Origin: Auanema rhodensis
Taxonomy: Eukaryota > Nematoda > Chromadorea > Rhabditida > Rhabditidae
NCBI GenBank assembly: GCA_964057225.1
Contig: OZ059899.1
Span: 17,430,501-17,494,500, forward strand
Reading direction: 5' to 3'
DNA length: 64,000 nucleotides
The notes below the pieces were generated by a model. It saw only the letters and a list, made by a program, of their open reading frames with translations. It was not told the DNA's origin and made no database searches. Of the stretch, positions 25,401 to 40,109 are shown one piece after another; the first letter of the stretch is position 1; every line of letters starts with the position of its first letter. Position numbers and translations under genes: made by a program.

Positions 25401-28400
25401 CCATGTACACTCAACATTGCTTCCAAAAACATTTTGACAAAAATTTTTCCGAAAAATTTCAAAATAATTTCGCGAAAAGTAGATGTTTTTAGATTCCTTT
25501 TTTCAAGGCAAAGACGATGGACAATGTTATTCAACGAAAAAATTATTTCTGCAGGGTGAAAATCGAGGATATAAGTGTGAACTTATATCAGTTGAAATCT
25601 CGGTGCATTTTTAAGCTAGCGCAAATCTGATAATACAGATCGACGCAGCTTAAAAATCCGCATCGAATGCACTATACTGCATTGAGAAACGCTTAATACA
25701 AAAGTTAGTTATGATCGTTTGAAAAATGATGCATTAGTGTATGTTGAGTTTCCATGTACACTCAACATTGCTTCCAAAAACATTTTGACAAAAATTTTTC
25801 CGAAAAATTTTAAAATATTTTCGCAAAAAGTAGATGTTTTTAGATTTCTTTTTTCAAGGCAAAGACGATGGACAATGTTATTCAACGAAAAAATTATTTC
25901 TGCAGGGTGAAAATCGAGGATATAAGTGTGAACTTATATCAGTTGATATCTCGGTGCATTTTTAAGCTAGCGCAAATCTGATAACACAGATCGACGCAGC
26001 TTAAAAATCCGCATCGAATGCACTATACAACATTGAGAAACGCTTAATACAAAAATTAGTTATGATCGTTTGAAAAATGATGCATTAGTGTATGTTGAGT
26101 TTCCATGTACACTCAACATTGCTTCCAAAAACATTTTGACGAAAATTTTTCCGAAAAATTTCAAAATAATTTCGCGAAAAGTAGATGTTTTTAGATTCCT
26201 TTTTTCAAGGCAAAGACGATGGACAATGTTATTCAACGAAAAAATTATTTCTGCAGGGTGAAAATCGAGGATATAAGTGTGAACTTATATCAGTTGAAAT
26301 CTCGGTGCATTTTTAAGCTAGCGCAAATCTGATAACACAGATCGACGCAGCTTAAAAATCCGCATCGAATGCACTATACTGCATTGAGAAACGCTTAATA
26401 CAAAAGTTAGTTATGATCGTTTGAAAAATGATGCATTAGTGTATGTTGAGTTTCCATGTACACTCAACATTGCTTCCAAAAACATTTTGACAAAAATTTT
26501 TCCGAAAAATTTTAAAATAATTTCGCAAAAAGTAGATGTTTTTAGATTCCTTTTTTCAAGGCAAAGACGATGGACAATGTTATTCAACGAAAAAATTATT
26601 TCTGCAGGGTGAAAATCGAGGATATAAGTGTGAACTTATATCAGTTGAAATCTCGGTGCATTTTTAAGCTAGCGCAAATCTGATAACACAGATCGACGCA
26701 GCTTAAAAATCCGCATCGAATGCACTATACAACATTGAGAAACGCTTAATACAAAAATTAGTTATGATCGTTTGAAAAATGATGCATTAGTGTATGTTGA
26801 GTTTCCATGTACACTCAACATTGCTTCCAAAAACATTTTGACAAAAATTTTTCCGAAAAATTTCAAAATAATTTCGCGAAAAGTAGATGTTTTTAGATTC
26901 CTTTTTTCAAGGCAAAGACGATGGACAATGTTATTCAACGAAAAAATTATTTCTGCAGGGTGAAAATCGAGGATATAAGTGTGAACTTATATCAGATGAA
27001 ATCTCGGTGCATTTTTAAGCTAGCGCAAATCTGATAATACAGATCGACGCAGCTTAAAAATCCGCATCGAATGCACTATACTGCATTGAGAAACGCTTAA
27101 TACAAAAGTTAGTTATGATCGTTTGAAAAATGATGCATTAGTGTATGTTGAGTTTCCATGTACACTCAACATTGCTTCCAAAAACATTTTGACAAAAATT
27201 TTTCCGAAAAATTTTAAAATAATTTCGCAAAAAGTAGATGTTTTTAGATTTCTTTTTTCAAGGCAAAGACGATGGACAATGTTATTCAACGAAAAAATTA
27301 TTTCTGCAGGGTGAAAATCGAGGATATAAGTGTGAACTTATATCAGTTGATATCTCGGTGCATTTTTAAGCTAGCGCAAATCTGATAACACAGATCGACG
27401 CAGCTTAAAAATCCGCATCGAATGCACTATACAACATTGAGAAACGCTTAATACAAAAATTAGTTATGATCGTTTGAAAAATGATGCATTAGTGTATGTT
27501 GAGTTTCCATGTACACTCAACATTGCTTCCAAAAACATTTTGACAAAAATTTTTCCGAAAAATTTCAAAATAATTTCGCGAAAAGTAGATGTTTTTAGAT
27601 TCCTTTTTTCAAGGCAAAGACGATGGACAATGTTATTCAACGAAAAAATTATTTCTGCAGGGTGAAAATCGAGGATATAAGTGTGAACTTATATCAGTTG
27701 AAATCTCGGTGCATTTTTAAGCTAGCGCAAATCTGATAAGACAGATCGACGCAGCTTAAAAATCCGCATCGAATGCACTATACAACATTGAGAAACGCTT
27801 AATACAAAAGTTAGTTATGATCGTTTGAAAAATGATGCATTAGTGTATGTTGAGTTTCCATGTACACTCAACATTGCTTCCAAAAACATTTTGACAAAAA
27901 TTTTTCCGAAAAATTTTAAAATAATTTCGCAAAAAGTAGATGTTTTTAGATTCCTTTTTTCAAGGCAAAGACGATGGACAATGTTATTCAACGAAAAAAT
28001 TATTTCTGCAGGGTGAAAATCGAGGATATAAGTGTGAACTTATATCAGTTGAAATCTCGGTGCATTTTTAAGCTAGCGCAAATCTGATAACACAGATCGA
28101 CGCAGCTTAAAAATCCGCATCGAATGCACTATACAACATTGAGAAACGCTTAATACAAAAGTTAGTTATGATCGTTTGAAAAATGATGCATTAGTGTATG
28201 TTGAGTTTCCATGTACACTCAACATTGCTTCCAAAAACATTTTGACAAAAATTTTTCCGAAAAATTTTAAAATAATTTCGCAAAAAGTAGATGTTTTTAG
28301 ATTTCTTTTTTCAAGGCAAAGACGATGGACAATGTTATTCAACGAAAAAATTATTTCTGCAGGGTGAAAATCGAGGATATAAGTGTGAACTTATATCAGT

Positions 28401-31400
28401 TGATATCTCGGTGCATTTTTAAGCTAGCGCAAATCTGATAACACAGATCGACGCAGCTTAAAAATCCGCATCGAATGCACTATACAACATTGAGAAACGC
28501 TTAATACAAAAATTAGTTATGATCGTTTGAAAAATGATGCATTAGTGTATGTTGAGTTTCCATGTACACTCAACATTGCTTCCAAAAACATTTTGACAAA
28601 AATTTTTCCGAAAAATTTCAAAATAATTTCGCGAAAAGTAGATGTTTTTAGATTCCTTTTTTCAAGGCAAAGACGATGGACAATGTTATTCAACGAAAAA
28701 ATTATTTCTGCAGGGTGAAAATCGAGGATATAAGTGTGAACTTATATCAGATGAAATCTCGGTGCATTTTTAAGCTAGCGCAAATCTGATAATACAGATC
28801 GACGCAGCTTAAAAATCCGCATCGAATGCACTATACTGCATTGAGAAACGCTTAATACAAAAGTTAGTTATGATCGTTTGAAAAATGATGCATTAGTGTA
28901 TGTTGAGTTTCCATGTACACTCAACATTGCTTCCAAAAACATTTTGACAAAAATTTTTCCGAAAAATTTTAAAATAATTTCGCAAAAAGTAGATGTTTTT
29001 AGATTTCTTTTTTCAAGGCAAAGACGATGGACAATGTTATTCAACGAAAAAATTATTTCTGCAGGGTGAAAATCGAGGATATAAGTGTGAACTTATATCA
29101 GTTGATATCTCGGTGCATTTTTAAGCTAGCGCAAATCTGATAACACAGATCGACGCAGCTTAAAAATCCGCATCGAATGCACTATACAACATTGAGAAAC
29201 GCTTAATACAAAAATTAGTTATGATCGTTTGAAAAATGATGCATTAGTGTATGTTGAGTTTCCATGTACACTCAACATTGCTTCCAAAAACATTTTGACA
29301 AAAATTTTTCCGAAAAATTTCAAAATAATTTCGCGAAAAGTAGATGTTTTTAGATTCCTTTTTTCAAGGCAAAGACGATGGACAATGTTATTCAACGAAA
29401 AAATTATTTCTGCAGGGTGAAAATCGAGGATATAAGTGTGAACTTATATCAGTTGAAATCTCGGTGCATTTTTAAGCTAGCGCAAATCTGATAAGACAGA
29501 TCGACGCAGCTTAAAAATCCGCATCGAATGCACTATACAACATTGAGAAACGCTTAATACAAAAATTAGTTATGATCGTTTGAAAAATGATGCATTAGTG
29601 TATGTTGAGTTTCCATGTACACTCAACATTGCTTCCAAAAACATTTTGACAAAAATTTTTCCGAAAAATTTCAAAATAATTTCGCGAAAAGTAGATGTTT
29701 TTAGATTCCTTTTTTCAAGGCAAAGACGATGGACAATGTTATTCAACGAAAAAATTATTTCTGCAGGGTGAAAATCGAGGATATAAGTGTGAACTTATAT
29801 CAGTTGAAATCTCGGTGCATTTTTAAGCTAGCGCAAATCTGATAACACAGATCGACGCAGCTTGAAAATCCGCATCGAATGCACTATACAACATTGAGAA
29901 ACGCTTAATACAAAAATTAGTTATGATCGTTTGAAAAATGATGCATTAGTGTATGTTGAGTTTCCATGTACACTCAACATTGCTTCCAAAAACATTTTGA
30001 CAAAAATTTTTCCGAAAAATTTTAAAATAATTTCGCAAAAAGTAGATGTTTTTAGATTCCTTTTTTCAAGGCAAAGACGATGGACAATGTTATTCAACGA
30101 AAAAATTAATTCTGCAGGGTGAAAATCGAGGATATAAGTGTGAACTTATATCAGTTGATATCTCGGTGCATTTTAAAGCTAGCGCAAATCTGATAACACA
30201 GATCGACGCAGCTTAAAAATCCGCATCGAATGCACTATACTGCATTGAGAAACGCTTAATACAAAAGTTAGTTATGATCGTTTGAAAAATGATGCATTAG
30301 TGTATGTTGAGTTTCCATGTACACTCAACATTGCTTCCAAAAACATTTTGACAAAAATTTTTCCGAAAAATTTTAAAATAATTTCGCAAAAAGTAGATGT
30401 TTTTAGATTCCTTTTTTCAAGGCAAAGACGATGGACAATGTTATTCAACGAAAAAATTATTTCTGCAGGGTGAAAATCGAGGATATAAGTGTGAACTTAT
30501 ATCAGTTGAAATCTCGGTGCATTTTTAAGCTAGCGCAAATCTGATAACACAGATCGACGCAGCTTAAAAATCCGCATCGAATGCACTATACAACATTGAG
30601 AAACGCTTAATACAAAAGTTAGTTATGATCGTTTGAAAAATGATGCATTAGTGTATGTTGAGTTTCCATGTACACTCAACATTGCTTCCAAAAACATTTT
30701 GACAAAAATTTTTCCGAAAAATTTTAAAATAATTTCGCAAAAAGTAGATGTTTTTAGATTTCTTTTTTCAAGGCAAAGACGATGGACAATGTTATTCAAC
30801 GAAAAAATTATTTCTGCAGGGTGAAAATCGAGGATATAAGTGTGAACTTATATCAGTTGATATCTCGGTGCATTTTTAAGCTAGCGCAAATCTGATAACA
30901 CAGATCGACGCAGCTTAAAAATCCGCATCGAATGCACTATACAACATTGAGAAACGCTTAATACAAAAATTAGTTATGATCGTTTGAAAAATGATGCATT
31001 AGTGTATGTTGAGTTTCCATGTACACTCAACATTGCTTCCAAAAACATTTTGACAAAAATTTTTCCGAAAAATTTCAAAATAATTTCGCGAAAAGTAGAT
31101 GTTTTTAGATTCCTTTTTTCAAGGCAAAGACGATGGACAATGTTATTCAACGAAAAAATTATTTCTGCAGGGTGAAAATCGAGGATATAAGTGTGAACTT
31201 ATATCAGTTGAAATCTCGGTGCATTTTTAAGCTAGCGCAAATCTGAAAACACAGATCGACGCAGCTTAAAAATCCGCATCGAATGCACTATACTGCATTG
31301 AGAAACGCTTAATACAAAAGTTAGTTATGATCGTTTGAAAAATGATGCATTAGTGTATGTTGAGTTTCCATGTACACTCAACATTGCTTCCAAAAACATT

Positions 31401-32387
31401 TTGACAAAAATTTTTCCGAAAAATTTTAAAATAATTTCGCAAAAAGTAGATGTTTTTAGATTCCTTTTTTCAAGGCAAAGACGATGGACAATGTTATTCA
31501 ACGAAAAAATTATTTCTGCAGGGTGAAAATCGAGGATATAAGTGTGAACTTATATCAGTTGAAATCTCGGTGCATTTTTAAGCTAGCGCAAATCTGATAA
31601 CACAGATCGACGCAGCTTAAAAATCCGCATCGAATGCACTATACAACATTGAGAAACGCTTAATACAAAAATTAGTTATGATCGTTTGAAAAATGATGCA
31701 TTAGTGTATGTTGAGTTTCCATGTACACTCAACATTGCTTCCAAAAACATTTTGACAAAAATTTTTCCGAAAAATTTCAAAATAATTTCGCGAAAAGTAG
31801 ATGTTTTTAGATTCCTTTTTTCAAGGCAAAGACGATGGACAATGTTATTCAACGAAAAAATTATTTCTGCAGGGTGAAAATCGAGGATATAAGTGTGAAC
31901 TTATATCAGTTGAAATCTCGGTGCATTTTTAAGCTAGCGCAAATCTGATAACACAGATCGACGCAGCTTGAAAATCCGCATCGAATGCACTATACAACAT
32001 TGAGAAACGCTTAATACAAAAATTAGTTATGATCGTTTGAAAAATGATGCATTAGTGTATGTTGAGTTTCCATGTACACTCAACATTGCTTCCAAAAACA
32101 TTTTGACAAAAATTTTTCCGAAAAATTTCAAAATAATTTCGCGAAAAGTAGATGTTTTTAGATTCCTTTTTTCAAGGCAAAGACGATGGACAATGTTATT
32201 CAACGAAAAAATTATTTCTGCAGGGTGAAAATCGAGGATATAAGTGTGAACTTATATCAGTTGAAATCTCGGTGCATTTTTAAGCTAGCGCAAATCTGAT
32301 AACACAGATCGACGCAGCTTAAAAATCCGCATCGAATGCACTATACTGCATTGAGAAACGCTTAATACAAAAGTTAGTTATGATCGT

Positions 32388-35300
32388 TTGAAAAATGATG
32401 CATTAGTGTATGTTGAGTTTCCATGTACACTCAACATTGCTTCCAAAAACATTTTGACAAAAATTTTTCCGAAAAATTTTAAAATAATTTCGCAAAAAGT
32501 AGATGTTTTTAGATTCCTTTTTTCAAGGCGAAGACGATGGACAATGTTATTCAACGAAAAAATTATTTCTGCAGGGTGAAAATCGAGGATATAAGTGTGA
32601 ACTTATATCAGTTGAAATCTCGGTGCATTTTTAAGCTAGCGCAAATCTGATAATACAGATCGACGCAGCTTAAAAATCCGCATCGAATGCACTATACTGC
32701 ATTGAGAAACGCTTAATACAAAAGTTAGTTATGATCGTTTGAAAAATGATGCATTAGTGTATGTTGAGTTTCCATGTACACTCAACATTGCTTCCAAAAA
32801 CATTTTGACAAAAATTTTTCCGAAAAATTTCAAAATAATTTCGCGAAAAGTAGATGTTTTTAGATTCCTTTTTTCAAGGCAAAGACGATGGACAATGTTA
32901 TTCAACGAAAAAATTATTTCTGCAGGGTGAAAATCGAGGATATAAGTGTGAACTTATATCAGTTGAAATCTCGGTGCATTTTTAAGCTAGCGCAAATCTG
33001 ATAATACAGATCGACGCAGCTTAAAAATCCGCATCGAATGCACTATACTGCATTGAGAAACGCTTAATACGAAAGTTAGTTAGTTTCGTTTGAAAAATGA
33101 TGCATTAGTGTATGTTGAGTTTCCATGTACACTCAACATTGCTTCCAAAAACATTTTGACAAAAATTTTTCCGAAAAATTTTAAAATAATTTCGCAAAAA
33201 GTAGATGTTTTTAGATTTCTTTTTTCAAGGCAAAGACGATGGACAATGTTATTCAACGAAAAAATTATTTCTGCAGGGTGAAAATCGAGGATATAAGTGT
33301 GAACTTATATCAGTTGATATCTCGGTGCATTTTTAAGCTAGCGCAAATCTGATAACACAGATCGACGCAGCTTAAAAATCCGCATCGAATGCACTATACA
33401 ACATTGAGAAACGCTTAATACAAAAATTAGTTATGATCGTTTGAAAAATGATGCATTAGTGTATGTTGAGTTTCCATGTACACTCAACATTGCTTCCAAA
33501 AACATTTTGACAAAAATTTTTCCGAAAAATTTCAAAATAATTTCGCGAAAAGTAGATGTTTTTAGATTCCTTTTTTCAAGGCAAAGACGATGGACAATGT
33601 TATTCAACGAAAAAATTATTTCTGCAGGGTGAAAATCGAGGATATAAGTGTGAACTTATATCAGTTGAAATCTCGGTGCATTTTTAAGCTAGCGCAAATC
33701 TGATAATACAGATCGACGCAGCTTAAAAATCCGCATCGAATGCACTATACTGCATTGAGAAACGCTTAATACAAAAGTTAGTTATGATCGTTTGAAAAAT
33801 GATGCATTAGTGTATGTTGAGTTTCCATGTACACTCAACATTGCTTCCAAAAACATTTTGACAAAAATTTTTCCGAAAAATTTTAAAATAATTTCGCAAA
33901 AAGTAGATGTTTTTAGATTTCTTTTTTCAAGGCAAAGACGATGGACAATGTTATTCAACGAAAAAATTATTTCTGCAGGGTGAAAATCGAGGATATAAGT
34001 GTGAACTTATATCAGTTGATATCTCGGTGCATTTTTAAGCTAGCGCAAATCTGATAACACAGATCGACGCAGCTTAAAAATCCGCATCGAATGCACTATA
34101 CAACATTGAGAAACGCTTAATACAAAAATTAGTTATGATCGTTTGAAAAATGATGCATTAGTGTATGTTGAGTTTCCATGTACACTCAACATTGCTTCCA
34201 AAAACATTTTGACAAAAATTTTTCCGAAAAATTTCAAAATAATTTCGCGAAAAGTAGATGTTTTTAGATTCCTTTTTTCAAGGCAAAGACGATGGACAAT
34301 GTTATTCAACGAAAAAATTATTTCTGCAGGGTGAAAATCGAGGATATAAGTGTGAACTTATATCAGTTGAAATCTCGGTGCATTTTTAAGCTAGCGCAAA
34401 TCTGATAACACAGATCGACGCAGCTTAAAAATCCGCATCGAATGCACTATACTGCATTGAGAAACGCTTAATACAAAAGTTAGTTATGATCGTTTGAAAA
34501 ATGATGCATTAGTGTATGTTGAGTTTCCATGTACACTCAACATTGCTTCCAAAAACATTTTGACAAAAATTTTTCCGAAAAATTTTAAAATAATTTCGCA
34601 AAAAGTAGATGTTTTTAGATTCCTTTTTTCAAGGCGAAGACGATGGACAATGTTATTCAACGAAAAAATTATTTCTGCAGGGTGAAAATCGAGGATATAA
34701 GTGTGAACTTATATCAGTTGAAATCTCGGTGCATTTTTAAGCTAGCGCAAATCTGATAATACAGATCGACGCAGCTTAAAAATCCGCATCGAATGCACTA
34801 TACTGCATTGAGAAACGCTTAATACAAAAGTTAGTTATGATCGTTTGAAAAATGATGCATTAGTGTATGTTGAGTTTCCATGTACACTCAACATTGCTTC
34901 CAAAAACATTTTGACAAAAATTTTTCCGAAAAATTTCAAAATAATTTCGCGAAAAGTAGATGTTTTTAGATTCCTTTTTTCAAGGCAAAGACGATGGACA
35001 ATGTTATTCAACGAAAAAATTATTTCTGCAGCGTGAAAATCGAGGATATAAGTGTGAACTTATATCAGTTGAAATCTCGGTGCATTTTTAAGCTAGCGCA
35101 AATCTGATAATACAGATCGACGCAGCTTAAAAATCCGCATCGAATGCACTATACTGCATTGAGAAACGCTTAATACGAAAGTTAGTTAGTTTCGTTTGAA
35201 AAATGATGCATTAGTGTATGTTGAGTTTCCATGTACACTCAACATTGCTTCCAAAAACATTTTGACAAAAATTTTTCCGAAAAATTTTAAAATAATTTCG

Positions 35301-38300
35301 CAAAAAGTAGATGTTTTTAGATTTCTTTTTTCAAGGCAAAGACGATGGACAATGTTATTCAACGAAAAAATTATTTCTGCAGGGTGAAAATCGAGGATAT
35401 AAGTGTGAACTTATATCAGTTGATATCTCGGTGCATTTTTAAGCTAGCGCAAATCTGATAACACAGATCGACGCAGCTTAAAAATCCGCATCGAATGCAC
35501 TATACAACATTGAGAAACGCTTAATACAAAAATTAGTTATGATCGTTTGAAAAATGATGCATTAGTGTATGTTGAGTTTCCATGTACACTCAACATTGCT
35601 TCCAAAAACATTTTGACAAAAATTTTTCCGAAAAATTTCAAAATAATTTCGCGAAAAGTAGATGTTTTTAGATTCCTTTTTTCAAGGCAAAGACGATGGA
35701 CAATGTTATTCAACGAAAAAATTATTTCTGCAGGGTGAAAATCGAGGATATAAGTGTGAACTTATATCAGTTGAAATCTCGGTGCATTTTTAAGCTAGCG
35801 CAAATCTGATAATACAGATCGACGCAGCTTAAAAATCCGCATCGAATGCACTATACTGCATTGAGAAACGCTTAATACAAAAGTTAGTTATGATCGTTTG
35901 AAAAATGATGCATTAGTGTATGTTGAGTTTCCATGTACACTCAACATTGCTTCCAAAAACATTTTGACAAAAATTTTTCCGAAAAATTTCAAAATAATTT
36001 CGCGAAAAGTAGATGTTTTTAGATTCCTTTTTTCAAGGCAAAGACGATGGACAATGTTATTCAACGAAAAAATTATTTCTGCAGGGTGAAAATCGAGGAT
36101 ATAAGTGTGAACTTATATCAGTTGAAATCTCGGTGCATTTTTAAGCTAGCGCAAATCTGATAATACAGATCGACGCAGCTTAAAAATCCGCATCGAATGC
36201 ACTATACTGCATTGAGAAACGCTTAATACAAAAGTTAGTTATGATCGTTTGAAAAATGATGCATTAGTGTATGTTGAGTTTCCATGTACACTCAACATTG
36301 CTTCCAAAAACATTTTGACAAAAATTTTTCCGAAAAATTTTAAAATAATTTCGCAAAAAGTAGATGTTTTTAGATTTCTTTTTTCAAGGCAAAGACGATG
36401 GACAATGTTATTCAACGAAAAAATTATTTCTGCAGGGTGAAAATCGAGGATATAAGTGTGAACTTATATCAGTTGATATCTCGGTGCATTTTTAAGCTAG
36501 CGCAAATCTGATAACACAGATCGACGCAGCTTAAAAATCCGCATCGAATGCACTATACAACATTGAGAAACGCTTAATACAAAAATTAGTTATGATCGTT
36601 TGAAAAATGATGCATTAGTGTATGTTGAGTTTCCATGTACACTCAACATTGCTTCCAAAAACATTTTGACAAAAATTTTTCCGAAAAATTTCAAAATAAT
36701 TTCGCGAAAAGTAGATGTTTTTAGATTCCTTTTTTCAAGGCAAAGACGATGGACAATGTTATTCAACGAAAAAATTATTTCTGCAGGGTGAAAATCGAGG
36801 ATATAAGTGTGAACTTATATCAGTTGAAATCTCGGTGCATTTTTAAGCTAGCGCAAATCTGATAACACAGATCGACGCAGCTTAAAAATCCGCATCGAAT
36901 GCACTATACTGCATTGAGAAACGCTTAATACAAAAGTTAGTTATGATCGTTTGAAAAATGATGCATTAGTGTATGTTGAGTTTCCATGTACACTCAACAT
37001 TGCTTCCAAAAACATTTTGACAAAAATTTTTCCGAAAAATTTTAAAATAATTTCGCAAAAAGTAGATGTTTTTAGATTCCTTTTTTCAAGGCGAAGACGA
37101 TGGACAATGTTATTCAACGAAAAAATTATTTCTGCAGGGTGAAAATCGAGGATATAAGTGTGAACTTATATCAGTTGAAATCTCGGTGCATTTTTAAGCT
37201 AGCGCAAATCTGATAATACAGATCGACGCAGCTTAAAAATCCGCATCGAATGCACTATACTGCATTGAGAAACGCTTAATACAAAAGTTAGTTATGATCG
37301 TTTGAAAAATGATGCATTAGTGTATGTTGAGTTTCCATGTACACTCAACATTGCTTCCAAAAACATTTTGACAAAAATTTTTCCGAAAAATTTCAAAATA
37401 ATTTCGCGAAAAGTAGATGTTTTTAGATTCCTTTTTTCAAGGCAAAGACGATGGACAATGTTATTCAACGAAAAAATTATTTCTGCAGCGTGAAAATCGA
37501 GGATATAAGTGTGAACTTATATCAGTTGAAATCTCGGTGCATTTTTAAGCTAGCGCAAATCTGATAATACAGATCGACGCAGCTTAAAAATCCGCATCGA
37601 ATGCACTATACTGCATTGAGAAACGCTTAATACGAAAGTTAGTTAGTTTCGTTTGAAAAATGATGCATTAGTGTATGTTGAGTTTCCATGTACACTCAAC
37701 ATTGCTTCCAAAAACATTTTGACAAAAATTTTTCCGAAAAATTTTAAAATAATTTCGCAAAAAGTAGATGTTTTTAGATTTCTTTTTTCAAGGCAAAGAC
37801 GATGGACAATGTTATTCAACGAAAAAATTATTTCTGCAGGGTGAAAATCGAGGATATAAGTGTGAACTTATATCAGTTGATATCTCGGTGCATTTTTAAG
37901 CTAGCGCAAATCTGATAACACAGATCGACGCAGCTTAAAAATCCGCATCGAATGCACTATACAACATTGAGAAACGCTTAATACAAAAATTAGTTATGAT
38001 CGTTTGAAAAATGATGCATTAGTGTATGTTGAGTTTCCATGTACACTCAACATTGCTTCCAAAAACATTTTGACAAAAATTTTTCCGAAAAATTTCAAAA
38101 TAATTTCGCGAAAAGTAGATGTTTTTAGATTCCTTTTTTCAAGGCAAAGACGATGGACAATGTTATTCAACGAAAAAATTATTTCTGCAGGGTGAAAATC
38201 GAGGATATAAGTGTGAACTTATATCAGTTGAAATCTCGGTGCATTTTTAAGCTAGCGCAAATCTGATAATACAGATCGACGCAGCTTAAAAATCCGCATC

Positions 38301-39056
38301 GAATGCACTATACTGCATTGAGAAACGCTTAATACAAAAGTTAGTTATGATCGTTTGAAAAATGATGCATTAGTGTATGTTGAGTTTCCATGTACACTCA
38401 ACATTGCTTCCAAAAACATTTTGACAAAAATTTTTCCGAAAAATTTTAAAATAATTTCGCAAAAAGTAGATGTTTTTAGATTTCTTTTTTCAAGGCAAAG
38501 ACGATGGACAATGTTATTCAACGAAAAAATTATTTCTGCAGGGTGAAAATCGAGGATATAAGTGTGAACTTATATCAGTTGATATCTCGGTGCATTTTTA
38601 AGCTAGCGCAAATCTGATAACACAGATCGACGCAGCTTAAAAATCCGCATCGAATGCACTATACAACATTGAGAAACGCTTAATACAAAAATTAGTTATG
38701 ATCGTTTGAAAAATGATGCATTAGTGTATGTTGAGTTTCCATGTACACTCAACATTGCTTCCAAAAACATTTTGACAAAAATTTTTCCGAAAAATTTCAA
38801 AATAATTTCGCGAAAAGTAGATGTTTTTAGATTCCTTTTTTCAAGGCAAAGACGATGGACAATGTTATTCAACGAAAAAATTATTTCTGCAGGGTGAAAA
38901 TCGAGGATATAAGTGTGAACTTATATCAGTTGAAATCTCGGTGCATTTTTAAGCTAGCGCAAATCTGATAACACAGATCGACGCAGCTTAAAAATCCGCA
39001 TCGAATGCACTATACTGCATTGAGAAACGCTTAATACAAAAGTTAGTTATGATCGT
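32388..39056 (+). repeat. 2106/2457-bp multi-unit repeats in the 351-bp array
   Basis: Unit starts with the variant AAGGCGAAGACG occur at 32388, 34494 and 36951. The variant TTAGTTAGTTTCGTTTG precedes units at 33090, 35196 and 37653. CTGCAGCG occurs in units at 34845 and 37302. All give spacings of 2106 (6 units) then 2457 (7 units), showing three related blocks with one extra unit in the second. Confidence 0.87.
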
Positions 39057-40109
39057 TTGAAAAATGATGCATTAGTGTATGTTGAGTTTCCATGTACACT
39101 CAACATTGCTTCCAAAAACATTTTGACAAAAATTTTTCCGAAAAATTTTAAAATAATTTCGCAAAAAGTAGATGTTTTTAGATTCCTTTTTTCAAGGCAA
39201 ACACGATGGACAATGTTATTCAACGAAAAAATTATTTCTGCAGGGTGAAAATCGAGGATATAAGTGTGAACTTATATCAGTTGAAATCTCGGTGCATTTT
39301 TAAGCTAGCGCAAATCTGATAACACAGATCGACGCAGCTTAAAAATCCGCATCGAATGCACTATACAACATTGAGAAACGCTTAATACAAAAATTAGTTA
39401 TGATCGTTTGAAAAATGATGCATTAGTGTATGTTGAGTTTCCATGTACACTCAACATTGCTTCCAAAAACATTTTGACAAAAATTTTTCCGAAAAATTTC
39501 AAAATAATTTCGCGAAAAGTAGATGTTTTTAGATTCCTTTTTTCAAGGCAAAGACGATGGACAATGTTATTCAACGAAAAAATTATTTCTGCAGGGTGAA
39601 AATCGAGGATATAAGTGTGAACTTATATCAGTTGAAATCTCGGTGCATTTTTAAGCTAGCGCAAATCTGATAATACAGATCGACGCAGCTTAAAACTCCG
39701 CATCGAATGCACTATACTGCATTGAGAAACGCTTAATACAAAAGTTAGTTATGATCGTTTGAAAAATGATGCATTAGTGTATGTTGAGTTTCCATGTACA
39801 CTCAACATTGCTTCCAAAAACATTTTGACAAAAATTTTTCCGAAAAATTTTAAAATAATTTCGCAAAAAGTAGATGTTTTTAGATTTCTTTTTTCAAGGC
39901 AAAGACGATGGACAATGTTATTCAACGAAAAAATTATTTCTGCAGGGTGAAAATCGAGGATATAAGTGTGAACTTATATCAGTTGATATCTCGGTGCATC
40001 TTTAAGCTAGCGCAAATCTGATAACACAGATCGACGCAGCTTAAAAATCCGCATCGAATGCACTATACAACATTGAGAAACGCTTAATACAAAAATTAGT
40101 TATGATCGT

